A program made the translations under genes and the position numbers. From Janthinobacterium tructae (GTDB lineage: Bacteria; Pseudomonadota; Gammaproteobacteria; Burkholderiales; Burkholderiaceae_D): a stretch of DNA of 64,000 bases. Positions 1-7,508 of the stretch are shown one piece after another; the stretch's first letter is position 1; the number at the start of each line of letters is the position of its first letter. The notes beneath the pieces were generated by a model. That model made no database searches and was not told the origin of the DNA. It was given only the letters and a program-made list of their open reading frames with translations. Where the stretch lies: the NCBI RefSeq assembly GCF_006517255.1, contig NZ_CP041185.1:1-64000 (forward strand). The letters run 5' to 3'.

Positions 1-1125
1 CAGGACACGCTTTCCCTGTTCGACTGTTATGTCAGTGCCGGCCTGGACGTGGTGGCGGGCCTGCCCCGCCATCCGCGCCTCAATCCTCCATTATGGCAAC
101 TCGGGCATATCGCCTGGTTCGCCGAGTGGTTCATCCTGCGCGAAGCCGCGTCCAGCCATCCGGCCGACGCCATCTACAATTCCCTGCTGACACGTGGCGA
201 CGATATGTTCGACGCCAATATGGTGGAGCATCGTGCGCGCTGGAAGCTGGAACTGCCCAGTCCGGGCGCCGTGAAAACGTATTGCCGCGAGGTGCTCGAC
301 CGGGTGCTCGATAAACTCTCGCGCGAACCCAACGTCGACAGCGCCCTGGCGCCGTACCGGCTGGCGCTGGCGCAGGAAGACTTGTGTGGCGAGGAAATGC
401 TGGCCGGCTTGCAATGGCTGGGCCTGGAAGCCCCCGAATCCCTTGTTGCCCGCCCGGCCTTGCCGCCAGGCGCGGGCGAGATCGCCTTTCCAGGCGGCTC
501 CATCGTACTGGGTTCGCCGCGCGGGGCCGGTTTTGCCTTCGACAATGAATCGCCGCCCCATGCCTGCTATGTGGCGCCGTTTTCCATCGATGCTTGCGCT
601 GTATCGAACGCCCAGTTTGCTGATTTTGTCGCCGATGGCGGCTACCAGAACCGCCAGTTCTGGAGCGCGGCCGGCAGCGCCTGGCTGATGCGGCAGGAGC
701 GTTCGTCGCCCATGTACTGGCTGCGCGAAGCGACGCAGTGGCGTACCATGCGTTTCGGCCAGCGCACCACCTTGCCGCCGAATGAAGCCGTGCGCCACAT
801 CAATCTGTATGAAGCGCAAGCGTACTGCGCCTGGGCGGGGCGCCGCCTGGCGACGGAGGCGGAATGGGAGTATGCTGCGCTGTCCGGCCACCCGCGCTTT
901 CACTGGGGCCAGGTATGGGAGTGGACGGCGACGCCGTTCGAGCCGTATCCGGGCTTTGCGCCCGCTGCCTGGCGCGAGTATTCGGCGCCGTATTTCATGC
1001 AGCACCAGGTGCTGCGCGGCGCCGCCTTCGCCACGCCGCCGCGCCTGCATTCGGCCCGCATGCGCGCCTTCCACGCGCCCGAACGGGGCGATATCTTTGC
1101 CGGCCTGCGCACCTGCGCCTGGTAG
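1..1125 (+). CDS. senA: EgtB/SenA-like sulfoxide/selenoxide synthase, 5' truncated by window edge
   Basis: The reading frame is open from base 1, so the N-terminus lies outside the window; 374 residues remain. An N-terminal DinB-like bundle (conserved 'LGHIAWF') is followed by a formylglycine-generating-enzyme-type C-type-lectin domain ('GRRLATEAEWEYAA', then 'VWEWTATPFEPYPGF' and 'LRGAAFATPP'). This is the EgtB architecture, which builds ergothioneine or, in the SenA branch, selenoneine by joining a thiol or selenosugar to hercynine with non-haem iron and oxygen. SenA is chosen because the C-terminal region resembles the betaproteobacterial SenA branch, but the diagnostic senB/senC neighbours would lie upstream and cannot be seen. 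Odd: the HxxxH iron-ligand motif of the family reads Q-E-D-L-C here (codons at 373-387). EgtB is the alternative name. Confidence 0.7.
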   Translation, partial: QDTLSLFDCYVSAGLDVVAGLPRHPRLNPPLWQLGHIAWFAEWFILREAASSHPADAIYNSLLTRGDDMFDANMVEHRARWKLELPSPGAVKTYCREVLDRVLDKLSREPNVDSALAPYRLALAQEDLCGEEMLAGLQWLGLEAPESLVARPALPPGAGEIAFPGGSIVLGSPRGAGFAFDNESPPHACYVAPFSIDACAVSNAQFADFVADGGYQNRQFWSAAGSAWLMRQERSSPMYWLREATQWRTMRFGQRTTLPPNEAVRHINLYEAQAYCAWAGRRLATEAEWEYAALSGHPRFHWGQVWEWTATPFEPYPGFAPAAWREYSAPYFMQHQVLRGAAFATPPRLHSARMRAFHAPERGDIFAGLRTCAW

Positions 1126-1158
1126 CGCGCCGAGAACAGACATCATTTCAGGATACCC

Positions 1159-3105
1159 TTGAGTACAGATAACGCCCCGCAGTTCATTCCAAAACGCATC
1201 ACGCCCACGCCGGAGCAGGTCGCCATCCAGACGGCGCAAAAGAAAGTGGTCTTGATCGACGCCAATGCCGGCGCGGCCAAGACGACGACCCTGGCCCTGC
1301 GCCTGGCCGAGGCCTTGCACCGGGGCCGCGCGCCCGAGCGCATGCTGGCCCTCGTCTTCACGGAAGCGGCGCGCGTGGCCCTGCGCCAGCGCCTGCTGGA
1401 AGTGGGCGTGCCGCTCGGCGTCGTCAAGCGCCTCGTCATCGACACCTTCGACGCCTTTGCCGCCAAGGTGCTGCTGCAGCTGGAAAACATGCAGGTGGCA
1501 TCCATGCGCAGCGATGAAGAGCTGCGCCCCGTGGCCTGGGAAGCACTGGAAGTGGTCTCCGAGAAATACGCTCACCGCTATCCGCTGGAAATCAATACGA
1601 CCAACGGGGCCATCGCCGAATTCCTGAAACTGCAATTGCGCACCAAGGCGCGCCTGGATTTTCAAAATCCTGACTTCGAGAGCAATTCCCTCGATGACAA
1701 CCTCGAGCTGCTGGGCATGTCGCGCACGCATTATCTGTGGCTGCGCGAATACGAAGCCTTGCGTGGCGCCGACACGGGCGATATCCAGTTCCGCGCGCCG
1801 TTCGACGCCACCTACGACCTGGTGCGCATGCTCGATGGCGACGAGCCCCTGCGCCAGCAATTGCCGGCCTTCCAGATCATCGTGGCCGATGAATTGCACG
1901 ATTTGAACGAAGCGTCGTTCCGCCTGCTGACCATGCTGATACGCCGCGGCAACGCGTTTTTCTGCGGCGCCGGCGACAAGGATCAAGTCATCTATACCTG
2001 GTCGGGCGCCGACCACCGCTTCTTGCGCCAGCGCTTCGAACAGGAATTCCCCGCCTTGCAGCGCCTGCCGCTGACGGCATCCTACCGCTACGGCCCGCAG
2101 CTGGCGCAGGCCGTCGGCGTGTTGAAAAACAAGGCCAGCGTGTCGGCCCTGTCGCGCGCCACCCATATCGACGTGCTCGAGTACGATCATACGCAGCCGC
2201 AAGCGTGCAGCGCCCAGCTGATCGCCGCGCTCGAACACGCGCATGCGGGCACCACGGCCATTTTGCTGCGCGACCGCGACCAGGCCATCCGCGTGGAAAC
2301 GGCCTTGTTCCAGAGCGGCATCGCGTATGGCCTGGTGGACATGAACAGCTATTTGCTGAGCCTGGAAGTGCTGATGCTGCGCGGCATGGTCGCCATCGCC
2401 CGCAAGGATTTACATGCGATCAAGAGCGGCCCGCGCCGCGGCGAGATTCTCGAAGCCCTGGTGGCGTTCGCGGAAATCCCATTTACGCGCGGTGAGCTGC
2501 AGCAAGCCAAGGCCGACGTGGCCAATTACCCGGATCTGCTGGAAGGCTTTTTGACGAATCAGCTGGCCAAGTCGCACAACCAGGACAAGGCGGCGCTGAC
2601 CCTGGCCGCCGTCGATTACCTGCGCGCCTTGCCAGCGGACGCCTTGGCGGGCGACGCCCTGCAGCACATCTTTGGCCTGATGCAGCTGGAACAGACGGCG
2701 CGCCGCATCTATGTCGACCCGGCGCAGGCGCGGGTCGTCGCCCGTTCACTGCACGGTTTCATTGCCGTGTGCCGCGAAGCGGGCGTGGCGCTCGGTGGCT
2801 TTGCCGGCTGGCTGGGCGAGATGGAAGAGGCCGTGACGGTCTCGACCGGCAAGGCCAAGCTGGTGATCGCCTGCATCGACCAGATCAAGGGCCTCGAATA
2901 CAACCACGTGATCTTGCCCTACCTGGCCGTCGACGAATTCCCGCGCAGCAAGACTGACCCGCTGGAAGAGGAAAACCGTTTCTATGTGGCCGCCACGCGC
3001 GCGCGCGACAGGCTCACCTTGCTGACGCCGGAGGACCCCGCCTGGCGGAGCCGCTACATCGCCGCCCTGCAGCTGAAAAACAAGATTGTTGCGCCGAAAG
3101 CATAA
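1159..3105 (+). CDS. UvrD/Rep-like superfamily 1 ATP-dependent DNA helicase
   Basis: A 648-residue protein with the SF1A helicase motifs in order: a Walker A-like segment at about residues 35-43 (A-N-A-G-A-A-K-T-T), motif II 'VADELHD' near 244, motif III 'GDKDQVIYTWSGA', 'LTASYRYGPQ', motif V 'IDQIKGLEYNHVILP' and motif VI 'RFYVAATRARDRL'. It is expected to unwind DNA 3' to 5' with ATP in the cytoplasm. The start is TTG at 1159, preceded by AGGA; no better in-frame ATG precedes motif I. It is shorter than UvrD or Rep (about 670-720 aa) and lacks the long C-terminal tail. The Walker A glycine just before the lysine is alanine, which is unusual. The 33-bp gap from the upstream gene allows cotranscription. 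Its precise role is unknown. Confidence 0.85.
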   Translation: MSTDNAPQFIPKRITPTPEQVAIQTAQKKVVLIDANAGAAKTTTLALRLAEALHRGRAPERMLALVFTEAARVALRQRLLEVGVPLGVVKRLVIDTFDAFAAKVLLQLENMQVASMRSDEELRPVAWEALEVVSEKYAHRYPLEINTTNGAIAEFLKLQLRTKARLDFQNPDFESNSLDDNLELLGMSRTHYLWLREYEALRGADTGDIQFRAPFDATYDLVRMLDGDEPLRQQLPAFQIIVADELHDLNEASFRLLTMLIRRGNAFFCGAGDKDQVIYTWSGADHRFLRQRFEQEFPALQRLPLTASYRYGPQLAQAVGVLKNKASVSALSRATHIDVLEYDHTQPQACSAQLIAALEHAHAGTTAILLRDRDQAIRVETALFQSGIAYGLVDMNSYLLSLEVLMLRGMVAIARKDLHAIKSGPRRGEILEALVAFAEIPFTRGELQQAKADVANYPDLLEGFLTNQLAKSHNQDKAALTLAAVDYLRALPADALAGDALQHIFGLMQLEQTARRIYVDPAQARVVARSLHGFIAVCREAGVALGGFAGWLGEMEEAVTVSTGKAKLVIACIDQIKGLEYNHVILPYLAVDEFPRSKTDPLEEENRFYVAATRARDRLTLLTPEDPAWRSRYIAALQLKNKIVAPKA

Positions 3106-3196
3106 ATCTTTTGCCGTGCGGCCGCTTTTTGTGAAAGACGAAAGCGGGCATACTTTGGTGGTGTGATTGATTGCAATCTGAACCAACAAAGGAGTA

Positions 3197-4114
3197 ATGA
3201 TGCGAGTATTCTTGACAGGCGCGGCAGGTTTCATCGGCAGTTCCATCGCGGCGGGCCTCGTGCGCGCCGGCCACCAAGTGACGGGCCTGGTGCGCAAGCC
3301 GGAACAGGTGGCCGAGCTGGCCAAGGTGGGCGTGTTGGGCGTACTGGGCGATTTGAACGACCGCGAGCTGATCATCGAGCAGGCGAGGGCGGCGGACGCC
3401 GTCATCAATGCGGCCAGCAGCGACCACCGGGCCGCCGTCGAAGCCATCATTGAAGCGCTGGCTGGCAGCAACAAGCCTTTCCTCCACACCAGCGGCTCGT
3501 CCATCGTCGGCGACGCCTCGGGCGGCGAGGGCACGGAACAGATCTATCACGAAGACAAGTTGCCGGCGCCCACTGCCGACAAGGCGGCCCGGGTCGCCAT
3601 CGATGACCTGGTGCTGGCCAGTGCAAACAAGGGCGTGCGCGCCAGCGTGCTGTGCAACACCCTGATCTACGGCCACGGCGCCTTGCCGCGCGACAGCGTG
3701 CAGCTGCCCCGTTTGCTGAAACAGGCGCGCAAGAGCGGCATCGTGCGCCACGTGGGGCCGGGCCGCAACATCTGGTCGAACGTGCATATCGACGACGTCG
3801 TCAGCCTGTATCTGCTGGCGCTGAAAAAGTCGCCGGCCGGCACGTTTTACTTTGTCGAGTCGGGCGAAGCGGCCTTCCGCGACATGACGGCCGCCATCGC
3901 CGATGCATTGCAGCTGGGTCCTGCGCAGGATTGGCCGCTGCCCGAGGCGATCGCCGAATGGGGTTACGAGATGGCGTCGTACGGCCTCGGCTCCAACAGC
4001 CGCGTGCGTGGCGCACGGGCGCGCACCCTGCTGGGCTGGCAGCCGCAGGGGCCGTCCGTGCTGGAGTGGATCAAGCACGACATGCTCAAGCCGCTGCACG
4101 CCAACGCCGTTTGA
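3197..4114 (+). CDS. NAD(P)-dependent epimerase/dehydratase family protein (extended SDR)
   Basis: A 305-residue Rossmann-fold protein opening with the nucleotide-binding motif 'FLTGAAGFIGSSIA' and a following 'NAASSDH' element. A 'TSGSSIVGD' strand supplies the catalytic serine region. The usual YxxxK is not clear, so the active site may have diverged. It is 305 aa, typical for the family. The substrate cannot be told; sugar-nucleotide epimerases, dihydroflavonol-reductase-like enzymes and atypical SDRs all share this look. Two adjacent ATGs (3197 and 3200) follow AAAGGAG, so the start is uncertain by one codon. A 90-bp gap separates it from the helicase gene, and a candidate structured RNA follows. 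Confidence 0.8.
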   Translation: MMRVFLTGAAGFIGSSIAAGLVRAGHQVTGLVRKPEQVAELAKVGVLGVLGDLNDRELIIEQARAADAVINAASSDHRAAVEAIIEALAGSNKPFLHTSGSSIVGDASGGEGTEQIYHEDKLPAPTADKAARVAIDDLVLASANKGVRASVLCNTLIYGHGALPRDSVQLPRLLKQARKSGIVRHVGPGRNIWSNVHIDDVVSLYLLALKKSPAGTFYFVESGEAAFRDMTAAIADALQLGPAQDWPLPEAIAEWGYEMASYGLGSNSRVRGARARTLLGWQPQGPSVLEWIKHDMLKPLHANAV

Positions 4115-4183
4115 TCCAGCTCAGCAAAGCGAAATCTGTGTGCGCTAGCGAACGGTGCTGTTTTGCGATCAGGAGTATGATGG

Positions 4184-4379
4184 CTTTGCTTGGTTGAGAC
4201 GCACTGCCGTGAAGTTGGCGGCATGTTCGATCTTCCAGCAGGTCAGCCGGTCGCCTCAAGGATCGGCACCAGATTTCTGTTCGCGTTTGCGCCCTGCGCC
4301 ACGCGGCTGTGCACTGCAACTCCAGGTCGCGGTGTGTACTGCGAACCCTTTCAAGGCCGGCTTAGCCGGTCTTTTTTTG
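4184..4379 (+). ncRNA. Candidate structured small RNA (6S-like hairpin with terminator)
   Basis: The 383-bp gap 4115-4496 has no convincing ORF but ends in a strong terminator. Pairing by eye gives a long interrupted hairpin: GGTT, CGCA, CCG, AGTTG and GCATG on the 5' side pair with TGTGC, CAACT, CGG, TGCG and AACC on the 3' side, leaving an open middle of about 90 nt. A TATGAT hexamer at 4176-4181 could be the -10 element. The length of about 190 nt, an irregular closing stem and a large internal bubble are what 6S RNA looks like, but I do not recognise the sequence itself as 6S. A long leader of the next gene is the alternative. Ends are approximate. Confidence 0.45.
4354..4379 (+). terminator. 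Rho-independent terminator
   Basis: GGCCGGC and its inverted partner GCCGGTC close a tight loop (CTTA) and are followed by a run of seven T. It ends the candidate small RNA and separates it from the membrane protein gene starting at 4497. Confidence 0.75.
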
Positions 4380-4496
4380 CCTGTCATTCTGGCCCCTGCG
4401 CCATTCACCGCCGCCTGTCCGCCATTCGCCGAACCGCAGTTCTCGCGCGGCCGAAATCCGCGTATCTTTACGATCAACTAACTTCAAGGGGCGACC

Positions 4497-4880
4497 GTGA
4501 AACCTGAACCAGCTTATTGCCGCCGTACCCAGCTGCTGTGGGGCGTGCTGCTGATCGCCATCGGCGCCGTCATCCTGCTGGACCGGCTCGATGTGATCTA
4601 TCTCCATGATTACTATGCACTATGGCATTATTGGCCGCTGATACTGCTCGTCTTCGGCCTCAACAAGCTGCTCACGCCCGTGTCCGCCAAGCAGGTACTG
4701 AGCGGCCTGTGGCTGATCTTTTTTGCTGCCTGGTGGTATGTATCGTACGAAGAACTGTGGAATATGACCTTCTACAATAGCTGGCCAGCCTTGCTGATCG
4801 CCTGGGGCGTGGGCCTGGTGCTGGAACCGCTGCTGAACAAACATTTTATTGCCTATCGGGAGTCCGAGCATGAAAAATAA
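4497..4880 (+). CDS. Small LiaI/LiaF-type transmembrane protein (DUF5668-like)
   Basis: A 127-residue inner-membrane protein with about four hydrophobic segments ('LLWGVLLIAIGAVILL', 'YWPLILLVFGLNKLL', 'LSGLWLIFFAAWWYV', 'WPALLIAWGVGLVLEP'). The repeated W-P-x-L-L-I-x-x-G pattern is that of the LiaF transmembrane region. The start is GTG at 4497 after AAGGGGCGACC. It overlaps the next gene by 11 bp, so it is translationally coupled to the LiaF-like protein and probably belongs to one operon with the kinase and regulator downstream. Its role is inferred to be envelope sensing or scaffolding; nothing catalytic is visible. Confidence 0.75.
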   Translation: MKPEPAYCRRTQLLWGVLLIAIGAVILLDRLDVIYLHDYYALWHYWPLILLVFGLNKLLTPVSAKQVLSGLWLIFFAAWWYVSYEELWNMTFYNSWPALLIAWGVGLVLEPLLNKHFIAYRESEHEK

Positions 4881-5685
4881 ACCGCCGCTGCACTCGCCAT
4901 CGCAGATCGTGCTGGGCGTCATCGTCATCGGCCTGGGGCTGTTGTTCCTGCTCGATAACCTGGGCTTCATCAATGTGCGCTATACCTTCCGCTTCTGGCC
5001 CACCATCCTCATCATTTTCGGCTTGCTGAAAATATCGCAAAGCCATACCCGCTCCGGCTACATCCTTGGCGGTGTGATGGTCTTGCTGGGCCTGAGCTGG
5101 ACCTTGAAAGCCATGGGCTTGTTGTATATCAATTGGAGCATGCTGTGGCCGCTGCTCATCATTGCCGCCGGCGTGGCCGTGGTGTCGAAGTCCTTGCCCG
5201 GCGCACAGCAGCGGCAGCGGCGCCGGCATTTTTCCGCGCCGCCCGATGCTAGCGCCGCGCCTGACGCATTCGGCCAGGCCAGGAATGGCGCTGTATCGCT
5301 CGACAAGGAAGTCGCCGGTGCCACTGCGGCGCCCGGCGCCAGCGGCCAGGCGGACGACGACAGCATCATCGAAGTGACGGCCATCCTCGGCGGCTATGTG
5401 CGGCGTGTGTCGTCGCAGCGCTTCAGGGGCGGCGATATCAACGTCATCATGGCGGGCTGCGAAATCGACTTGCGCCAGGCCTCGATCGACGGCGAAGCCG
5501 TGCTCAACGTGTTCGCCCTGTGTGGCGGCGTCACCATCAAGATTCCGCCCGACTGGAGCGTCGTGCTGCAGGGCACGCCCATCCTCGGTGGCTTCGAAGA
5601 AAAGACCATCGTGCCGCCGAACCAGAACAAGCGTTTGTACGTGACGGGCTACGCCATCATGGGCGGCCTGGAAATCCGCAACTAG
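4870..5685 (+). CDS. LiaF-like membrane protein (cell-wall-active antibiotic response family)
   Basis: A 271-residue protein with an N-terminal membrane region of four short helices ('VLGVIVIGLGLLFLLDNLGF' first) and, after an Ala/Gln/Arg-rich linker, a C-terminal beta-helical LiaF-type domain ('VTAILGGYVRRVSSQRFRGG', 'NVFALCGGVTIKIPPDW', 'GYAIMGGLEIRN'). In Firmicutes LiaF restrains the LiaRS system that responds to cell-wall stress. Here it sits directly before a LytS-type kinase and a LytTR regulator, so it may play the same modulating part. ATG 4870 is chosen over an in-frame GTG upstream because GGGAG lies eight bases before it and it overlaps the previous stop. Confidence 0.8.
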   Translation: MKNKPPLHSPSQIVLGVIVIGLGLLFLLDNLGFINVRYTFRFWPTILIIFGLLKISQSHTRSGYILGGVMVLLGLSWTLKAMGLLYINWSMLWPLLIIAAGVAVVSKSLPGAQQRQRRRHFSAPPDASAAPDAFGQARNGAVSLDKEVAGATAAPGASGQADDDSIIEVTAILGGYVRRVSSQRFRGGDINVIMAGCEIDLRQASIDGEAVLNVFALCGGVTIKIPPDWSVVLQGTPILGGFEEKTIVPPNQNKRLYVTGYAIMGGLEIRN

Positions 5686-5691
5686 GCGCGC

Positions 5692-6768
5692 ATGTCCGGA
5701 CCCTTGTCGAAGCGGCGCGGTGCCGTGGTGGTGTTCCTGGTGTGCATCGCACTGGGCCTGGCGCTGGCCTTTATCCTGGCCAGGGTGGCGCACGCGCCCT
5801 GGCTCAACGCCGTCTTGCTGGTGGTGCCCGCCACGCTCGTGTATGCGATCGGCTCGGGGTTTTCCGCGTTTTACCTGTGCCGCGCCTACCCCTTGCACGC
5901 GCGCCATCCGCTCGCCATTGCCGGCGTGATGAGCTTGGCGGCCCTGTTCGCGGGCTTGCTGTGGGCTACCCTGCTGCAGTTTTTGAACAGTGTCAGCCTG
6001 TTGCCGGACGTGCGCTGGCTGGGCGTGAACCTGACGCAGTCGATGCTGGCCCTGTTCTTCGGCCTGGGCGCGCTGCTGTATTGCCTGGCCGCCGCCGTGC
6101 ATTATCTGTTGCTGGAATTCGTGCGCGCCAGGATGGCCGAACAGCGGGGCCTGCAAGCGCAGCTGATGGCGCAGGAAGCGCAATTGCGCATGCTGCGCAC
6201 GCAGATCGATCCGCATTTCCTGTTCAACAGCCTGAACTCCATCAGCGCCCTGACGTCCATCAATGCGGCGGGCGCGCGCCAGATGACGGTGCAACTGGCC
6301 AGTTTCTTCCGCCAGAGCCTGAGCCTGGAAGCGCACAAGCACATTACCGTGGAACAGGAACTGGTGCTGATCCGCCACTTTCTCGCCATCGAACAAGTGC
6401 GTTTCGGCGCACGCCTGCAAGTGGCGGAAAGCGTCGACGCCGGCGCGCTGGCGTGTCTGCTGCCGCCCATGCTGATACAGCCGCTGGTGGAAAATGCCGT
6501 CAAGCACGGCATCTGCGGCTTGACGGAGGGTGGCCTGATCGCCATCGAGGTGCGGCGCGTGGGCAGCCTGTTGCAGATTGCCGTGCGCAACCCGGTCGAT
6601 GCGGATCAAGGGCCAGCTCGCGGCAATGGCGTAGGGCTGGAGAATGTGCGCCAGCGCCTGGCGGGCGCGTATGGCCACGAGGCCAGCGTGCACTGGGGCC
6701 GGCGCGATGGCGATTTTGAAGTGATGGTTTCCATGCCGGCGCAGACCGGCGACACGGAGGAAGCATGA
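5692..6768 (+). CDS. LytS/YehU-type sensor histidine kinase
   Basis: A 358-residue membrane kinase. Four hydrophobic segments fill residues 1-140. They are followed by the His_kinase domain motif 'IDPHFLFNSLNSISAL' with the phospho-accepting His near residue 175, an N-box 'PLVENAVKHGI', and 'NGVGLENVRQRL' of the ATPase lid. There is no recognisable extracellular sensor domain, so the signal may come through the LiaF-like proteins encoded just upstream (6-bp gap). The stop overlaps the regulator start in ATGA, which makes this a coupled two-component pair. The family normally controls envelope-, peptide- or carbon-related genes. Confidence 0.9.
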   Translation: MSGPLSKRRGAVVVFLVCIALGLALAFILARVAHAPWLNAVLLVVPATLVYAIGSGFSAFYLCRAYPLHARHPLAIAGVMSLAALFAGLLWATLLQFLNSVSLLPDVRWLGVNLTQSMLALFFGLGALLYCLAAAVHYLLLEFVRARMAEQRGLQAQLMAQEAQLRMLRTQIDPHFLFNSLNSISALTSINAAGARQMTVQLASFFRQSLSLEAHKHITVEQELVLIRHFLAIEQVRFGARLQVAESVDAGALACLLPPMLIQPLVENAVKHGICGLTEGGLIAIEVRRVGSLLQIAVRNPVDADQGPARGNGVGLENVRQRLAGAYGHEASVHWGRRDGDFEVMVSMPAQTGDTEEA

Positions 6769-7508
6769 TGCAGGCAAGAATGCGGGTGGCCATCGTCGAC
6801 GATGAGTTGCTGGCGCGCAGCGTGTTGCGCGAATACCTGGCGCGCCATGACGATATCGACATCGTGGCCGAATGCGCCAACGGTTTTGACGCCGTCAAGG
6901 CCATCGCGGAACTGGAGCCGGAACTGGTGTTCCTCGACATCCAGATGCCGCGCCTGGACGGCTTTGAAGTGGCGGAGCTGATTGGCGCGAAGACAAAGCT
7001 GATCTTTGTCACCGCCTACGACCAGTATGCCCTGAAGGCGTTCGAATGCCATGCCCTGGACTACCTGTTGAAACCATACAGCGAACAGCGCTTCGACCAG
7101 GCGCTGGCCCATGCGCGCGCCAACCGCGGCACGCCCGAGGCTGTGCAAACGCTGGCGCGCGAGGCGGCCACGCGTGCCGCACCTTTGGCCCGCGTGCTGA
7201 TACGCGATGGCGCCAAGGTCCACGTGATCGCCAGCGCGCGCATCGACTACATCGAGGCGCAGGACGATTACATCAGCATCCGTTCCGAGGGCAAGTCTTA
7301 CCTGAAAAGCCAGACGCTGGCGGAATTGGAAGCCCAGCTCGATCCTGCCAAGTTCCTGCGCGTGCACCGGTCGTATCTGCTCAATATCGACGGCATCCGC
7401 CGCATCGAGGCGGCGACCAAAGACAGCCACGTGGCCATCCTGCGCGATGACACGCGGATCCCCGTGAGCAAGGCGGGCTACCAGAAGCTCAAATTACTGG
7501 TTGGCTAG
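6765..7508 (+). CDS. LytTR-family response regulator
   Basis: A 247-residue regulator. The receiver domain spans about residues 5-120: acidic pair 'VDDE', phospho-accepting Asp58 in 'FLDIQMPRLDGFE', Thr in 'FVTAYDQYA', Lys in 'YLLKPYS'. A linker leads to a LytTR DNA-binding domain (about 140-245) with 'IDYIEAQDDYISI', 'LAELEAQLDPAKFLRVHRSYLLN' and 'IPVSKAGYQKLKLLVG'. It is the cognate partner of the kinase upstream (4-bp overlap). The target is not visible; LytTR regulators bind paired direct repeats, and none is obvious upstream of 4497. The gene ends convergently against the helicase gene with 4 bp of overlap. Confidence 0.92.
   Translation: MMQARMRVAIVDDELLARSVLREYLARHDDIDIVAECANGFDAVKAIAELEPELVFLDIQMPRLDGFEVAELIGAKTKLIFVTAYDQYALKAFECHALDYLLKPYSEQRFDQALAHARANRGTPEAVQTLAREAATRAAPLARVLIRDGAKVHVIASARIDYIEAQDDYISIRSEGKSYLKSQTLAELEAQLDPAKFLRVHRSYLLNIDGIRRIEAATKDSHVAILRDDTRIPVSKAGYQKLKLLVG

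Noticed and set aside
91..2244. Open frame of 717 codons on the minus strand
   Set aside because: It runs antisense across the SenA-like and helicase genes, which have clear motifs; its sequence is low-complexity Arg/Gly/His-rich, as expected from reverse reading of GC-rich codons.
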